NCBI GenBank assembly: GCA_958421275.1
Contig: CATZLI010000008.1
Location: forward strand, 62,001-126,000
Direction: 5' to 3'
DNA: 64,000 bases
Source of the DNA: an uncultured Collinsella sp.
Lineage (GTDB): Bacteria; Actinomycetota; Coriobacteriia; Coriobacteriales; Coriobacteriaceae
Positions 35,264 to 43,501 of this stretch are shown in pieces; the first letter of the stretch is position 1, and each line of letters begins with the position of its first letter. Under the pieces are notes generated by a model, which made no database searches, was not told where the DNA came from, and saw only the letters and a list, made by a program, of their open reading frames with translations. The position numbers and the translations under genes were made by a program.

Positions 35264-36505
35264 CTACGCCTGCGCCATCGCCCTCTTGCGTTCCCAGCGA
35301 GCCAACTTAATCGTCACCAGCGTAAGCACCCAGGCCACAAGCGAGAACGCGGCACCCACTGCGCCTACGTGCGCAATGCCAATGCTGCTTACCACGGCGC
35401 CGCCCACTGCGGTGCCAAACGAGATGCCGACGTTAAACGCCATGGGCTCAACCGAACTTGCGAGTACCATCGACTTGGGATGGCGGCTGCGTGCCACGTC
35501 CATGAAGTGCGTGATGCACGACACCGAGAACAAGTACATGAGCAGCGCCAAGCTAAAGACAAAGGCCAGCGCGAGCGGCATGGTGCCGCCCACAGCAAAC
35601 AGCCCGAGTAACGCCGCAGCCTGCAGCACGAACGTCACAAGCAGCGCCTTCATGCCAAAGCGCGCATCGATCCATCCGCCCAGGATGTTCGAGATCAGGC
35701 AGAACACGCCGTAGGCCATGAGCGTGGTACTGGCTTCGACCGTGCCCATGCCCAGCACCTGCTCAAGATAAGGCGTCACGTAGCCATAGAAAACGTAGAC
35801 CGACCCCACGCCAAACAAAAAGATGAGCATGCCGGTGACGATGCTCGGCTCGCGTAGCAGACCCGCCTGCTCGCGAAAGGTGGCGGGCTCGTCGGTTTGC
35901 CCAGCGCGCGGCATAAACATCACGAGCGCTCCGCAGATCAGAACGGCAAAGGTCAGCGTGCCGTACATGGCCACGTGCCAGTCGAGCGTGTCGGCCACAA
36001 ACTTGCCGATCGAAGTGACAAAGACCATTGCCACGGAAAACGCGCCGTACACCACCGAGATGGCGAGTGAGGTCTGCTGCGGGGACAGCAGCTCGGGGAT
36101 ATACGTCACGCCCACGGCGAGCAGTGCGCCCGAGACGGAGCCCAAGATGATGCGCGAGGCGAACAGCACTTGAAAGTTGGGTGCCAGCGCCATGACCAGA
36201 TTGCCGAGCACAAAGACGATGCTATAGCACACGAGCAGTTGGTAACGACGGAAGCGCCCCGTGCTGAGCGCGAGCACCGGCGTCGCGATAGCGTAGATCA
36301 GTGCGAACACGCTAATAAGTTGGCCTGCGGTGGCAAGCGATACGCCGAGTTCCGTCGCCAAGTCACTTTCGATGCCGATGACCACGAACTCCGAACAGCC
36401 GAGCGAAAAGCCTAACAACACGAGCAGCGCCAGGCAGAGCTTGGTGCGCACGGGGGAGAGCGCGGCGGCGGTTGACTTACTTTTTGGCGTGGTTGCGGCG
36501 GTCAA
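35264..36505 (-). CDS. MFS transporter of the DHA1 (AraJ-like) group
   Basis: About 413 residues if started at TTG 36505, which has GGAG at 8 nt. The longer frame from ATG 36592 translates the dispersed palindrome itself and has no ribosome site. Twelve helices; LLGFSLGCSEFVVIGIESDLATELGVSLATAGQLIS and AIATPVLALSTGRFRRYQ are typical of drug/sugar efflux proteins such as AraJ and YdhP. Likely a proton-driven exporter; substrate unknown. No regulator gene adjoins it. Confidence 0.8.
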   Translation of the reverse strand: MTAATTPKSKSTAAALSPVRTKLCLALLVLLGFSLGCSEFVVIGIESDLATELGVSLATAGQLISVFALIYAIATPVLALSTGRFRRYQLLVCYSIVFVLGNLVMALAPNFQVLFASRIILGSVSGALLAVGVTYIPELLSPQQTSLAISVVYGAFSVAMVFVTSIGKFVADTLDWHVAMYGTLTFAVLICGALVMFMPRAGQTDEPATFREQAGLLREPSIVTGMLIFLFGVGSVYVFYGYVTPYLEQVLGMGTVEASTTLMAYGVFCLISNILGGWIDARFGMKALLVTFVLQAAALLGLFAVGGTMPLALAFVFSLALLMYLFSVSCITHFMDVARSRHPKSMVLASSVEPMAFNVGISFGTAVGGAVVSSIGIAHVGAVGAAFSLVAWVLTLVTIKLARWERKRAMAQA

Positions 36506-36562
36506 GGTTGTCACTCCAATGTCGCGTGAATAAGCGGGATTCAATCCCTGCAACTCTAACAG

Positions 36563-36595
36563 AATGTGACAAAGGGACAGTCTCTTTGTCACATT
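36563..36595. repeat. 33-bp dispersed palindrome, copy 5
   Basis: AATGTGACAAAGGGA / TCTCTTTGTCACATT around CAG. It lies upstream of the MFS gene rather than after a stop codon, the only one of five copies so placed. Confidence 0.8.
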
Positions 36596-36614
36596 CGCGG
36601 CGTGGCTGCCGCCT

Positions 36615-36679
36615 AAACCGTCACAACATTCGATGAAAATCTCGAAAACGAGGAAAAACGTCGAATGTTGTGACGGTTT
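36615..36679. repeat. 19-bp perfect inverted repeat between divergent genes
   Basis: AAACCGTCACAACATTCGA (36615-36633) and its exact complement at 36661-36679, with a 27-bp A-rich loop. The right arm is followed by TCG, not a long T-run, and no gene ends here, so it is not an obvious terminator. Confidence 0.75.
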
Positions 36680-36765
36680 TCGTGTCCGGCGCGGGTGAGC
36701 TTCGGTGCCGTCTGGGGGTATAAGACTAGCGAGTGTTTATTTGCGAGGCCTAAGGGGCGCCCCGT

Positions 36766-37632
36766 ATGGATATCGATAACTTTGAATGGTGGTATAGCGA
36801 GGGCGAGGCTCCGGACGATGAGTGGGACGAGCCCGCGTCGCGTGACGTGTCGAGCGACGAGGACGAGACCGGCAACGATGCCGCTGTCGAGCCTGATGCC
36901 GCCTCCGATGCCGCCGAGCCCCTGACCTTTGAGCAGGCTTGGGCCCAAGCCGAGGCCGATGAGGCTAAGGCCGATGCCACGGCCACACTCGGTGAGCCGG
37001 CGGACATGTCCATCTCGCCGGCAAAGATCCCGCAGCCGCGTCACACCATCGACCCCGACAGCACGGCATCCTTCAGCATTCTCGACGTGCCCGCGCAAGG
37101 CGCCCAGGCGCCTGCGCCCACACATCGCCCCGACCTGGCTCGTGAGGAAGACGCGGGCCGCCGTTCTCCGCTCGGCCCCATCCTCATCGCCTTCATGGCC
37201 GGCGTTATCGCCTGCTCGGCAATCGGTAGCGTTTGGAGCCATGTCGAGCAGCAGCGTCAAGACGCCGCCAAGGTCGAGATGTCTGTCGAGCAATCGCTCA
37301 GCCGCACGCGCTCGGTACATGTGTCGGTCGAGGTCAAGGACGGCGCGATGTGGGACACCGCGCGTGGCGACAGCCAAATGCTCATCCACATCGTGGGGCG
37401 TACGCTCAAAGGGCAGACGATTGACGAGTATCAATACGTCAATTCCGCTGGTGACGGCATCGAGCTCAAGCCCGGCGACTACGAGCTCACCGTCGACGAA
37501 CCGCCCGTCGCCACCGACGGCACGCGCTTCCGCGCCTCAAAGCGCATGGTTCCCGTGAGCTTTAACTCGCAGGCGCCCGATACGGTCGATAGCACTCCGC
37601 AGGGCGGGTTTGACCTTTACGCTATTGCTTAA
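36766..37632 (+). CDS. Acidic single-pass membrane protein of unknown function
   Basis: 288 residues; AAGGGG precedes the ATG at 36766. Residues 1-70 are very acidic (SDEDETGNDAAVEPD), 71-135 are Pro/Ala-rich, one helix spans about 136-158 (LGPILIAFMAGVIACSAIGSVW). The outer part (160-288) is a short coiled stretch and a beta-rich domain (VHVSVEVKDGAMWD, GDYELTVDEPPVATDGT). I do not recognise the family. The layout resembles type II membrane proteins of actinobacteria with a cytosolic disordered N-terminus and an extracellular domain. It is monocistronic. Confidence 0.7.
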   Translation: MDIDNFEWWYSEGEAPDDEWDEPASRDVSSDEDETGNDAAVEPDAASDAAEPLTFEQAWAQAEADEAKADATATLGEPADMSISPAKIPQPRHTIDPDSTASFSILDVPAQGAQAPAPTHRPDLAREEDAGRRSPLGPILIAFMAGVIACSAIGSVWSHVEQQRQDAAKVEMSVEQSLSRTRSVHVSVEVKDGAMWDTARGDSQMLIHIVGRTLKGQTIDEYQYVNSAGDGIELKPGDYELTVDEPPVATDGTRFRASKRMVPVSFNSQAPDTVDSTPQGGFDLYAIA

Positions 37633-37714
37633 TAACTGCGCCTGTCGCTCAACCCCGCCGCCAAGAGTGGGACAATAGCCCTCGACACTATTGTTTACTT
37701 TTGGAGGAAGTAGC

Positions 37715-38608
37715 ATGTCTACCGTCACTACCATCAAGCGCGGCAGCCTCACCGCGGCCATCGATTCCATGGGCGCTCAGCTCACGAGCCTTGCCCTCAA
37801 CGGCAACGAGTATCTGTGGCAGGGCGACCCCGCCTTTTGGGGCAAGCATGCGCCCATCCTGTTCCCCATTGTGGGCTCGCTGCGCAACAACACGGCGACG
37901 TCTGCGGCTGGCATCTGCGAGATGCCGCGCCACGGCCTCGCGCGCATCGTCGAGCACAAGCTGGTCGAGGTTTCGGAGGACGGCTCCTCGGTAACGTACG
38001 AGATCACCGACACGCCCGAGTCGCTCAAGGCCTTTCCGTTCCACTTTAAGCTCAACATGACCTATGCCCTGACTGGTGACGCCACACTTACCCAGACCTT
38101 TGCCGTCACCAATACCGGCGACGTGGACCTGCCGTTCTCGGTGGGCGGCCACCCCGCATTTAACGTACCTGCTCCCGGTGCCGAGGACGAGGCGTTCGAG
38201 GATTACGAGCTGGCATTTACCGAGGCTTGGACCAACGAGGCCCCCATCATCACGCCCGATGGCCTCATGACGTTCGAGGGTAGCTACAAGGCTCCCGATA
38301 ACTCGGACGTGCTGCCCATCACGCACCGCAGCTTCGATAACGACGCCATCATGTTCACCGATACCCCGGGCTCCACGCTCACGCTGCGCGGCCGCAAGTC
38401 GGGCCACGGCGTCAAGATCGACTTTGAGGGCTTTAAGTACATCGGCGTGTGGTCTGCCGCCAACGACGCCCCGTTTGTGGCGCTCGAGCCCTGGACCGGT
38501 CATACCACCACGGACACCGAGGACGACGTCTTTGAGCACAAGGTCAACACCATCACCTTGGCTCCCGGCGAGACGGACAAGCGCAGCTTTAGCGTTACCT
38601 TGCTCTAG
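37715..38608 (+). CDS. Aldose 1-epimerase-family protein (LacX-like)
   Basis: 297 residues from ATG 37715 after GGAGGA. Galactose-mutarotase fold: GAQLTSLALNGNEYLWQGDPAFWGKHAPILFPIVG at the N-terminus, MPRHGLAR with a His, the catalytic His in VGGHPAFNVP, and the base Glu in FVALEPWTG. These enzymes interconvert alpha and beta sugar anomers; the LacX branch has not been assigned one sugar. No sugar operon adjoins. The composite element D begins 8 nt after the stop. Confidence 0.85.
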   Translation: MSTVTTIKRGSLTAAIDSMGAQLTSLALNGNEYLWQGDPAFWGKHAPILFPIVGSLRNNTATSAAGICEMPRHGLARIVEHKLVEVSEDGSSVTYEITDTPESLKAFPFHFKLNMTYALTGDATLTQTFAVTNTGDVDLPFSVGGHPAFNVPAPGAEDEAFEDYELAFTEAWTNEAPIITPDGLMTFEGSYKAPDNSDVLPITHRSFDNDAIMFTDTPGSTLTLRGRKSGHGVKIDFEGFKYIGVWSAANDAPFVALEPWTGHTTTDTEDDVFEHKVNTITLAPGETDKRSFSVTLL

Positions 38609-38615
38609 AGGTTCC

Positions 38616-38760
38616 GCCGCTCGGTCGATGCTGCGCGCCGTCCAGAGCGATAATTTGTCATTCAAAAGGCAAGGCATGACCAGAAGGTTTATGCCTTGCC
38701 TTTTTCATGCCACTTGTTCGCTCTGGACGTCGCTCGCCGGCATTGCCAAAACATCGACGT
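38616..38760 (+). repeat. Structured composite intergenic element, copy D (divergent stems)
   Basis: The 12-bp outer stem CGTCCAGAGCGA (38639-38650) pairs with 38718-38729. The inner stem AAGGCAAGGCAT (about 38666-38677) pairs with ATGCCTTGCCTT. Both differ entirely in sequence from copies A-C, yet the loop GACCAGAAGG, the CTGCGCG lead and the tail (CGCTCGCCGGCATTGCC) are kept. The TACC hairpin 1 is deleted. The end of the element runs into the leader of the ABC importer. Confidence 0.8.
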
Positions 38761-38871
38761 CCCCAATGACTACCGTGTGTCTATTAATTTTTCGAGCTTG
38801 TGCTGCGCTGCTGGTCGCTGGCGTATATCCTGTTAACTCGTCAGCATACGATTCAACAGGGAAGGCAGATT

Positions 38872-39798
38872 ATGCATTCTCCCCATCAACGCGACGCGCA
38901 TCCACAGCCGGTATGCAGCCGTCGCATCTTCTTGGGTAGTGCTCTCGCTGCGAGCGCTTCTGTCGTCGCCGGCGCACTTGCCGGTTGCCAGCGCCCCTCC
39001 ACGCTGGAAGTAGTTCAGCCCACGACGGGCGGCGGTCGCGACGACCTGTCCGATTCCGTGATCGGCAAGGACAAGATCCGCATCGGCATGGAGGCGGCCT
39101 ACGCCCCGTACAACTGGCAGGTCTCCGAAGCCAGCGAGTACACCATCCCCATCGACAACGTGAAGGGCGCCTATGCCGATGGTTACGACGTGCAGATCGC
39201 CAAGATCGTCTGCAAGGCCCTCGGTGGCGAGCCCGTTGCCGTCAAGCAGAGCTTCTCGGGTCTTATCGATTCGCTCAACAACGGCCAGATCGACCTCATC
39301 ATTGCCGGCATGAGCGCCACGCCCGAGCGTGAGGAGTCTGTCGGCTTTTCCGATCCGTACTTCATTGGATACTTTGGCCTGTTCGTAAAAGAGGGCTCGC
39401 CCTACCAGAATGCGACCAAGCTCAGCGACTTTAGCGGCGCTACGGTCCTCGGGCAAAAGGACACCATGCTCGATACCGTCATCGACGAGATTCCGGGCGT
39501 TGTCCACAAGAACCCGGTCGATTCGGTTCCCACGGTGTTTTCGAACCTGCTGCAGGGCACGTGCGACGCCGTGACCTATAACACCGAGAACGAGAAGGGC
39601 TATATGGCCCAAAACCCGGGCATCGTCCCCAGTCATTTTGCCGAGGGCGAGGGCTTTAAGCAGGAGGTCGCGGCAAACGTCGGCTGCCGCAAGGGCTCGG
39701 ACAAGCTGCTTAAGCTCATCGACAAGACACTCAAGGGCATTAGCCAAGAGGAGCGCGACCAAATGTGGGACGCGTGCCTCGACCGTCAGCCGGCATAG
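38872..39798 (+). CDS. Substrate-binding lipoprotein of a polar amino-acid ABC importer
   Basis: 308 residues from ATG 38872 (GGGAAGG upstream). The signal sequence has twin arginines (SRRIFLGSALA, 17-18) and a lipobox LAGC with Cys39, so it may be a Tat-exported lipoprotein. The rest is the family 3 solute-binding fold: KIRIGMEAAYAPYNW, GYDVQIAKIVCKALG, GLIDSLNNGQIDLIIAGMSATPERE, FSDPYF. It feeds the permease and ATPase directly downstream. Amino acids such as glutamine, arginine or cystine are typical cargo; the exact one cannot be read. Confidence 0.88.
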   Translation: MHSPHQRDAHPQPVCSRRIFLGSALAASASVVAGALAGCQRPSTLEVVQPTTGGGRDDLSDSVIGKDKIRIGMEAAYAPYNWQVSEASEYTIPIDNVKGAYADGYDVQIAKIVCKALGGEPVAVKQSFSGLIDSLNNGQIDLIIAGMSATPEREESVGFSDPYFIGYFGLFVKEGSPYQNATKLSDFSGATVLGQKDTMLDTVIDEIPGVVHKNPVDSVPTVFSNLLQGTCDAVTYNTENEKGYMAQNPGIVPSHFAEGEGFKQEVAANVGCRKGSDKLLKLIDKTLKGISQEERDQMWDACLDRQPA

Positions 39799-39807
39799 GG
39801 AGGCAGC

Positions 39808-40956
39808 ATGAAAACCATCAATCGTCTGGCCTCCTTTATCAAGGCCGACCACCGTTATGTATACCTGGGCACGAGCGTCATCGCGGCGCTCGGCCTGGCG
39901 TTTAGCCAGCGCAACCCCACGCCGATGAGTTTCTTGGCCCCCACCGGTATCTTCCAGGATTGCCTTTGGGCGATTCTTTGGGCCTGGCTCGTCGTGTCGG
40001 CGGCGGCGCTGGTCACCAAGCTTATGCACTGGAGCGACTATCGCGTAAAGTCGCCGTTCGCATCCGAGCGTTGCCGTCGTGGCGCACGCCTGGGCAGCTA
40101 CGTCGTGGTCGCCATCGCGGCGATCTTTTTCGTGGACCGCTGCGTCATGTCGTTTATCGACCTGGTGCAGGTGAGCATTGTCTCGGATTCCAACCCCAGC
40201 GACTTTTTGTCGAGCCTGGTCTACATGACCTACAAGAGCGGCGACTTCTTCATTCGCGGTATCGAGATCACCATCGCGCTTGCCACCTTCGGCACCGTCA
40301 TCGCATTCTTCCTGGCGCTGCTCTTCGTGTTCCTGCGCATTCAGACCTTCGATCGCGTGGACAACGACCTGGTGCGCTTCTTTAAGAGTATCGGCCGCGG
40401 CTTTGCGACCGTCTACTCCACCATCGTGCGCGGCACGCCCATGATGGTCCAGGGTCTGCTCATCTATTACGCGGGCTTCACCGTTTTGCGCGGCATGGGC
40501 TTCGAGACCGCTCAGGCCAACCAGATTTGGAGTACCTTCACCGCCGGCCTCGTTACCATCTCGCTCAACTCCACCGCCTACATGATGGAGGTCCTGCGCG
40601 GCGGCATCGAGTCCATCGATCCCGGCCAGGCCGAGGCAGCGCGCTCGCTGGGCCTGTCGCAGTGGCAAGCTATGCGCAAAGTCGTGTTCCCCCAGGGCAT
40701 TAAAAACGCGATTCCGGCGCTCACCAACGAGCTCATCATCAACATCAAGGATTCGTCGGTGCTCTCGGTCATCGGCGTGTTTGACCTCATGTACGCCACC
40801 ACCACCGTCGCCGGCGTGTACTACCGCCAGATGGAGGTCTACTGCGTGGCGCTCGTGGTCTACCTGATCCTGACGCTCGTGGCGAGCCGCCTGCTCGAGG
40901 CCTTTGGCAAAAAGCTCGGCGCCGAGGCTCCGGTCACGCTGCCCAGCTCCAACTAG
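39808..40956 (+). CDS. Amino-acid ABC importer permease (HisM/GlnP-like)
   Basis: 382 residues, starting 9 nt after the binding-protein stop. The family core (about 150-370) has TIVRGTPMMVQGLLIYY and the EAA loop EAARSLGLSQWQAMRKVVFPQGIKNAIPALTNE, which contacts the ATPase. The N-terminal 140 residues add about three helices absent from minimal 220-residue permeases. Only one permease gene is present, so it probably works as a homodimer. Confidence 0.88.
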   Translation: MKTINRLASFIKADHRYVYLGTSVIAALGLAFSQRNPTPMSFLAPTGIFQDCLWAILWAWLVVSAAALVTKLMHWSDYRVKSPFASERCRRGARLGSYVVVAIAAIFFVDRCVMSFIDLVQVSIVSDSNPSDFLSSLVYMTYKSGDFFIRGIEITIALATFGTVIAFFLALLFVFLRIQTFDRVDNDLVRFFKSIGRGFATVYSTIVRGTPMMVQGLLIYYAGFTVLRGMGFETAQANQIWSTFTAGLVTISLNSTAYMMEVLRGGIESIDPGQAEAARSLGLSQWQAMRKVVFPQGIKNAIPALTNELIINIKDSSVLSVIGVFDLMYATTTVAGVYYRQMEVYCVALVVYLILTLVASRLLEAFGKKLGAEAPVTLPSSN

Positions 40957-40978
40957 GCTCAAGACGAGGAGAATTATC

Positions 40979-41764
40979 ATGGCAGATACCGCCATTACCG
41001 GCGTTGCGGCCGCCGCACAGACCAATGAGCCGCTCATCCGCGTCGAGGGCCTGCGCAAGAGCTTCGGCTCGCTCGAGGTACTCAAGGGCATCGACCTGTC
41101 CGTCAATCCCGGCGAGGTCGTCACCATTATCGGCGCCTCGGGTTCGGGCAAGTCGACCTTCCTGCGCTGCCTCAACCTGCTCGAGACCCCGGACGCGGGC
41201 CACATCTGGTTCCACGGCCAGGACCTCACGGCCGAGCGCTGCAACATCAACAAGCTGCGCGAGGACATCGGCATGGTGTTCCAGGGCTTTAACCTGTTCA
41301 ACAACATGGATGTGCTCGACAACTGCACGCTCGCGCCCGTCACGCTCAAAAAGATGAGCAAGGCCGAGGCTGAAAAAATAGCGATGGAGCATCTGACGAG
41401 CGTGGGACTCGAAAAGTTCGCGCACGCCGCCGTGGGTCGCCTGTCCGGTGGTCAAAAACAGCGCGTGGCCATCGCTCGTGCCCTATGTATGAATCCGCAG
41501 ATCATGCTGTTCGACGAGCCGACCTCCGCACTCGACCCCGAGATCGTGGGAGAGGTGCTCGAGGTCATGCGCAAGCTCGCTGCCGACGGCATGACCATGG
41601 TCGTCGTCACGCACGAGATGGCCTTTGCCCGCACGGTGTCCGACCGCGTGGTCTTTATGGACAAGGGCGTAGTGCTCGAGGATGCCGCGCCGGCGGAGCT
41701 CTTCGGCAATCCCAAACACCAGCGCACCCGCGAGTTCCTCTCGCGTTATCTCGAGGACAAATAA
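40979..41764 (+). CDS. Amino-acid ABC importer ATPase (GlnQ-like)
   Basis: 261 residues from ATG 40979 after GAGGAG. Walker A GASGSGKSTFLRCLNLLE, Q-loop MVFQGFNLFNNMDVLDN, signature LSGGQKQRVAIARAL, Walker B IMLFDEPTSALDPE, H-loop VVTHEM. Typical of the polar amino-acid transporter ATPases. Third gene of the importer operon. An imperfect GC hairpin (41788-41812) sits before the next gene. Confidence 0.92.
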   Translation: MADTAITGVAAAAQTNEPLIRVEGLRKSFGSLEVLKGIDLSVNPGEVVTIIGASGSGKSTFLRCLNLLETPDAGHIWFHGQDLTAERCNINKLREDIGMVFQGFNLFNNMDVLDNCTLAPVTLKKMSKAEAEKIAMEHLTSVGLEKFAHAAVGRLSGGQKQRVAIARALCMNPQIMLFDEPTSALDPEIVGEVLEVMRKLAADGMTMVVVTHEMAFARTVSDRVVFMDKGVVLEDAAPAELFGNPKHQRTREFLSRYLEDK

Positions 41765-41836
41765 CCGACCGCAAACGCTTATGTGGCAGGGCCGCTCCGG
41801 TGGGGCGGCCCTCGTCATCACAATCGAAAGGATGTC

Positions 41837-43252
41837 ATGGCCGAGGTTTGGCGCTTTTTTGCGCATGAGGATGATTTTGCCGATTTGGACAAGGCCGGCG
41901 CATGCGAGCGCCTGGGCCGTGTGCTGTCGTTTCCGACCATTTCGAGCATGGATGCCGAGGCGGTGGACTGGCAGCCGTTCGACGACCTGCGCGCGTATAT
42001 GCAGTAGGCTTGGCCGCACGTGTTCGCGGCGGGCGAGGTCGAGCTTATCGATCATTCGCTATTGGTGACGCTTAGCGGTTCCGACCCTGCCCTCAAGCCC
42101 ATTATGCTCATGGGCCACATGGACGTGGTCCCCGTGGTGCCGGGTACCGAGGACGATTGGACGCACGCCCCCTTTAGCGGGCACGTGGACGATACCTACA
42201 TTTGGGGCCGCGGCGCGATCGACATGAAGGACCAGGTCGCAGGCATTCTCGAGGCGGTTGAGTATGCGCTGGCGCACGGTTGGCAGCACGAGCGCACGCT
42301 GCTCCTGGCCTTTGGCCAGGACGAGGAGACTACGCAGTACGGCGCAGGCGCCATCGGCCGCGCGCTCGAGGAGCGCGGCATTGAGCTTGAGTACCTGATC
42401 GACGAGGGTGACTACCGCATCGTTCCGGCTGCCGAGTACAGCGCGGGCGAGGGCTGGCTTATGCATGCCGACCTTGCCGAGAAGGGCTATGCCGATATCG
42501 TGCTCAAGACGAAGAGCGAGGGCGGGCATTCGTCCAACCCCTACGGTGGCACTTCGCTCGAGGTGCTGAGCCGTGCCATCACCGCAATCTGCGATATCGA
42601 GTGGCCGACGCGCGTGACCGACTTGCTTGCCGCCCAACTCGTCGAGTTGGGGCTCTACACGGCCGATGAAATTGCCGCCAACGGGGATGCCATTGTCCGC
42701 GAGTGCCTCGCCAGCAAGAAGCTCTATCCGCTCGTGACCACCACCTGCGCGCCCACGCAGATCGAGGGTGGCAGCACCGGCGCCAACGTAATGCCGCAGG
42801 ATATGTGGGCCAATATCAATTTCCGTATGCTCGAGGGCACGAGCGTGGCCGATGTCGTGGCCCGCTGCCGCGTCGCCGTTGCCGAGACGGGGCTCGCCGA
42901 CCGTGTCGAGGTCGAGCTCGGCCCTGGCAGCTCCGAACCCTCGCCGTCTCCGCGCATCGGCGGACCGGGACTCGAGGCGGTTCGCTCCATCGCCGCCCGC
43001 TATTTCCGTGATCCAAAGGGGACGGAGGAAAACGGATCATCCGAGCCGTTGGCGATTGTCCCCTCGACCGTGATCGGCGCGACCGACGCTGCCAACTACC
43101 AGCGCATTTGCTCCGAGTGCATTCGCTTCTCGGCCTTTGTGGTTGATGACGACGAGTGTGATCGCGGCGTCCACGGCACCAACGAGCGCATCACCCGCCG
43201 CGCCTACCTCCAGGGCATCCGCTTCCTCGTCGCTCTACTCCAAACGCTCTAG
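41837..43252 (+). pseudogene. M20-family metallopeptidase gene broken by an in-frame TAG
   Basis: ATG 41837 follows AAAGGA. The frame runs to TAG 42005-42007 (after DDLRAYMQ) and continues without shift from AWPHVFAAGEVEL to 43252. The combined product would be about 470 residues, normal for M20 dipeptidases. Downstream catalytic residues are intact: MGHMDVV (zinc His), GRGAIDMKD, GQDEET, LIDEGD and GVHGTNE. An internal start such as GTG 42020 would lose the N-terminal strand. The segment at 43011-43040 carries a 22-bp unit also found in an intergenic palindrome. The position after the importer suggests peptide or amino-acid use. Confidence 0.8.
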
Positions 43253-43267
43253 CCAAAAAGCAAGCCC

Positions 43268-43300
43268 TTGGTGCAATGGGGTCAGGTTTGTTTGCACCAA
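43268..43300. repeat. Short palindrome after the M20 gene
   Basis: TTGGTGCAA (43268-43276) pairs with TTGCACCAA (43292-43300). It lies 15 nt past the stop and may act as a weak terminator. Confidence 0.55.
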
Positions 43301-43501
43301 TCATTCCGTGCGGGTTATATGCAGGTTTGCCTGGGCACGCTATCATGTTTGGGTTAGACCGCAACTATGTACCCCATACGCGAAGGGATGCGCATGTATC
43401 TGAAGATCGACATGTTCTAGCCGGGCTTACCCCCGCAGTGGCGCCGCGCGCCCCATCAACTCTGCCGATTTTCACCTTCACGCATATAAAGGAGTCCCGC
43501 C

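Noticed and set aside
36506..36592. Upstream ATG for the MFS transporter (87 nt longer)
   Set aside because: The extension is the translation of the dispersed palindrome and has no ribosome site; TTG 36505 has GGAG at 8 nt.
38833..41361. 842-residue minus-strand frame opposite the ABC importer
   Set aside because: Antisense to three genes with full motif sets.
42005..42007. Pyrrolysine insertion at the TAG of the M20 gene
   Set aside because: No pylT or pyl genes are visible and the site is a surface loop early in the protein; mutation or sequence error is simpler.
43366..43419. 17-codon frame MYPIREGMRMYLKIDMF before prfA, a possible leader peptide
   Set aside because: No ribosome site and no attenuator-like structure beside it.
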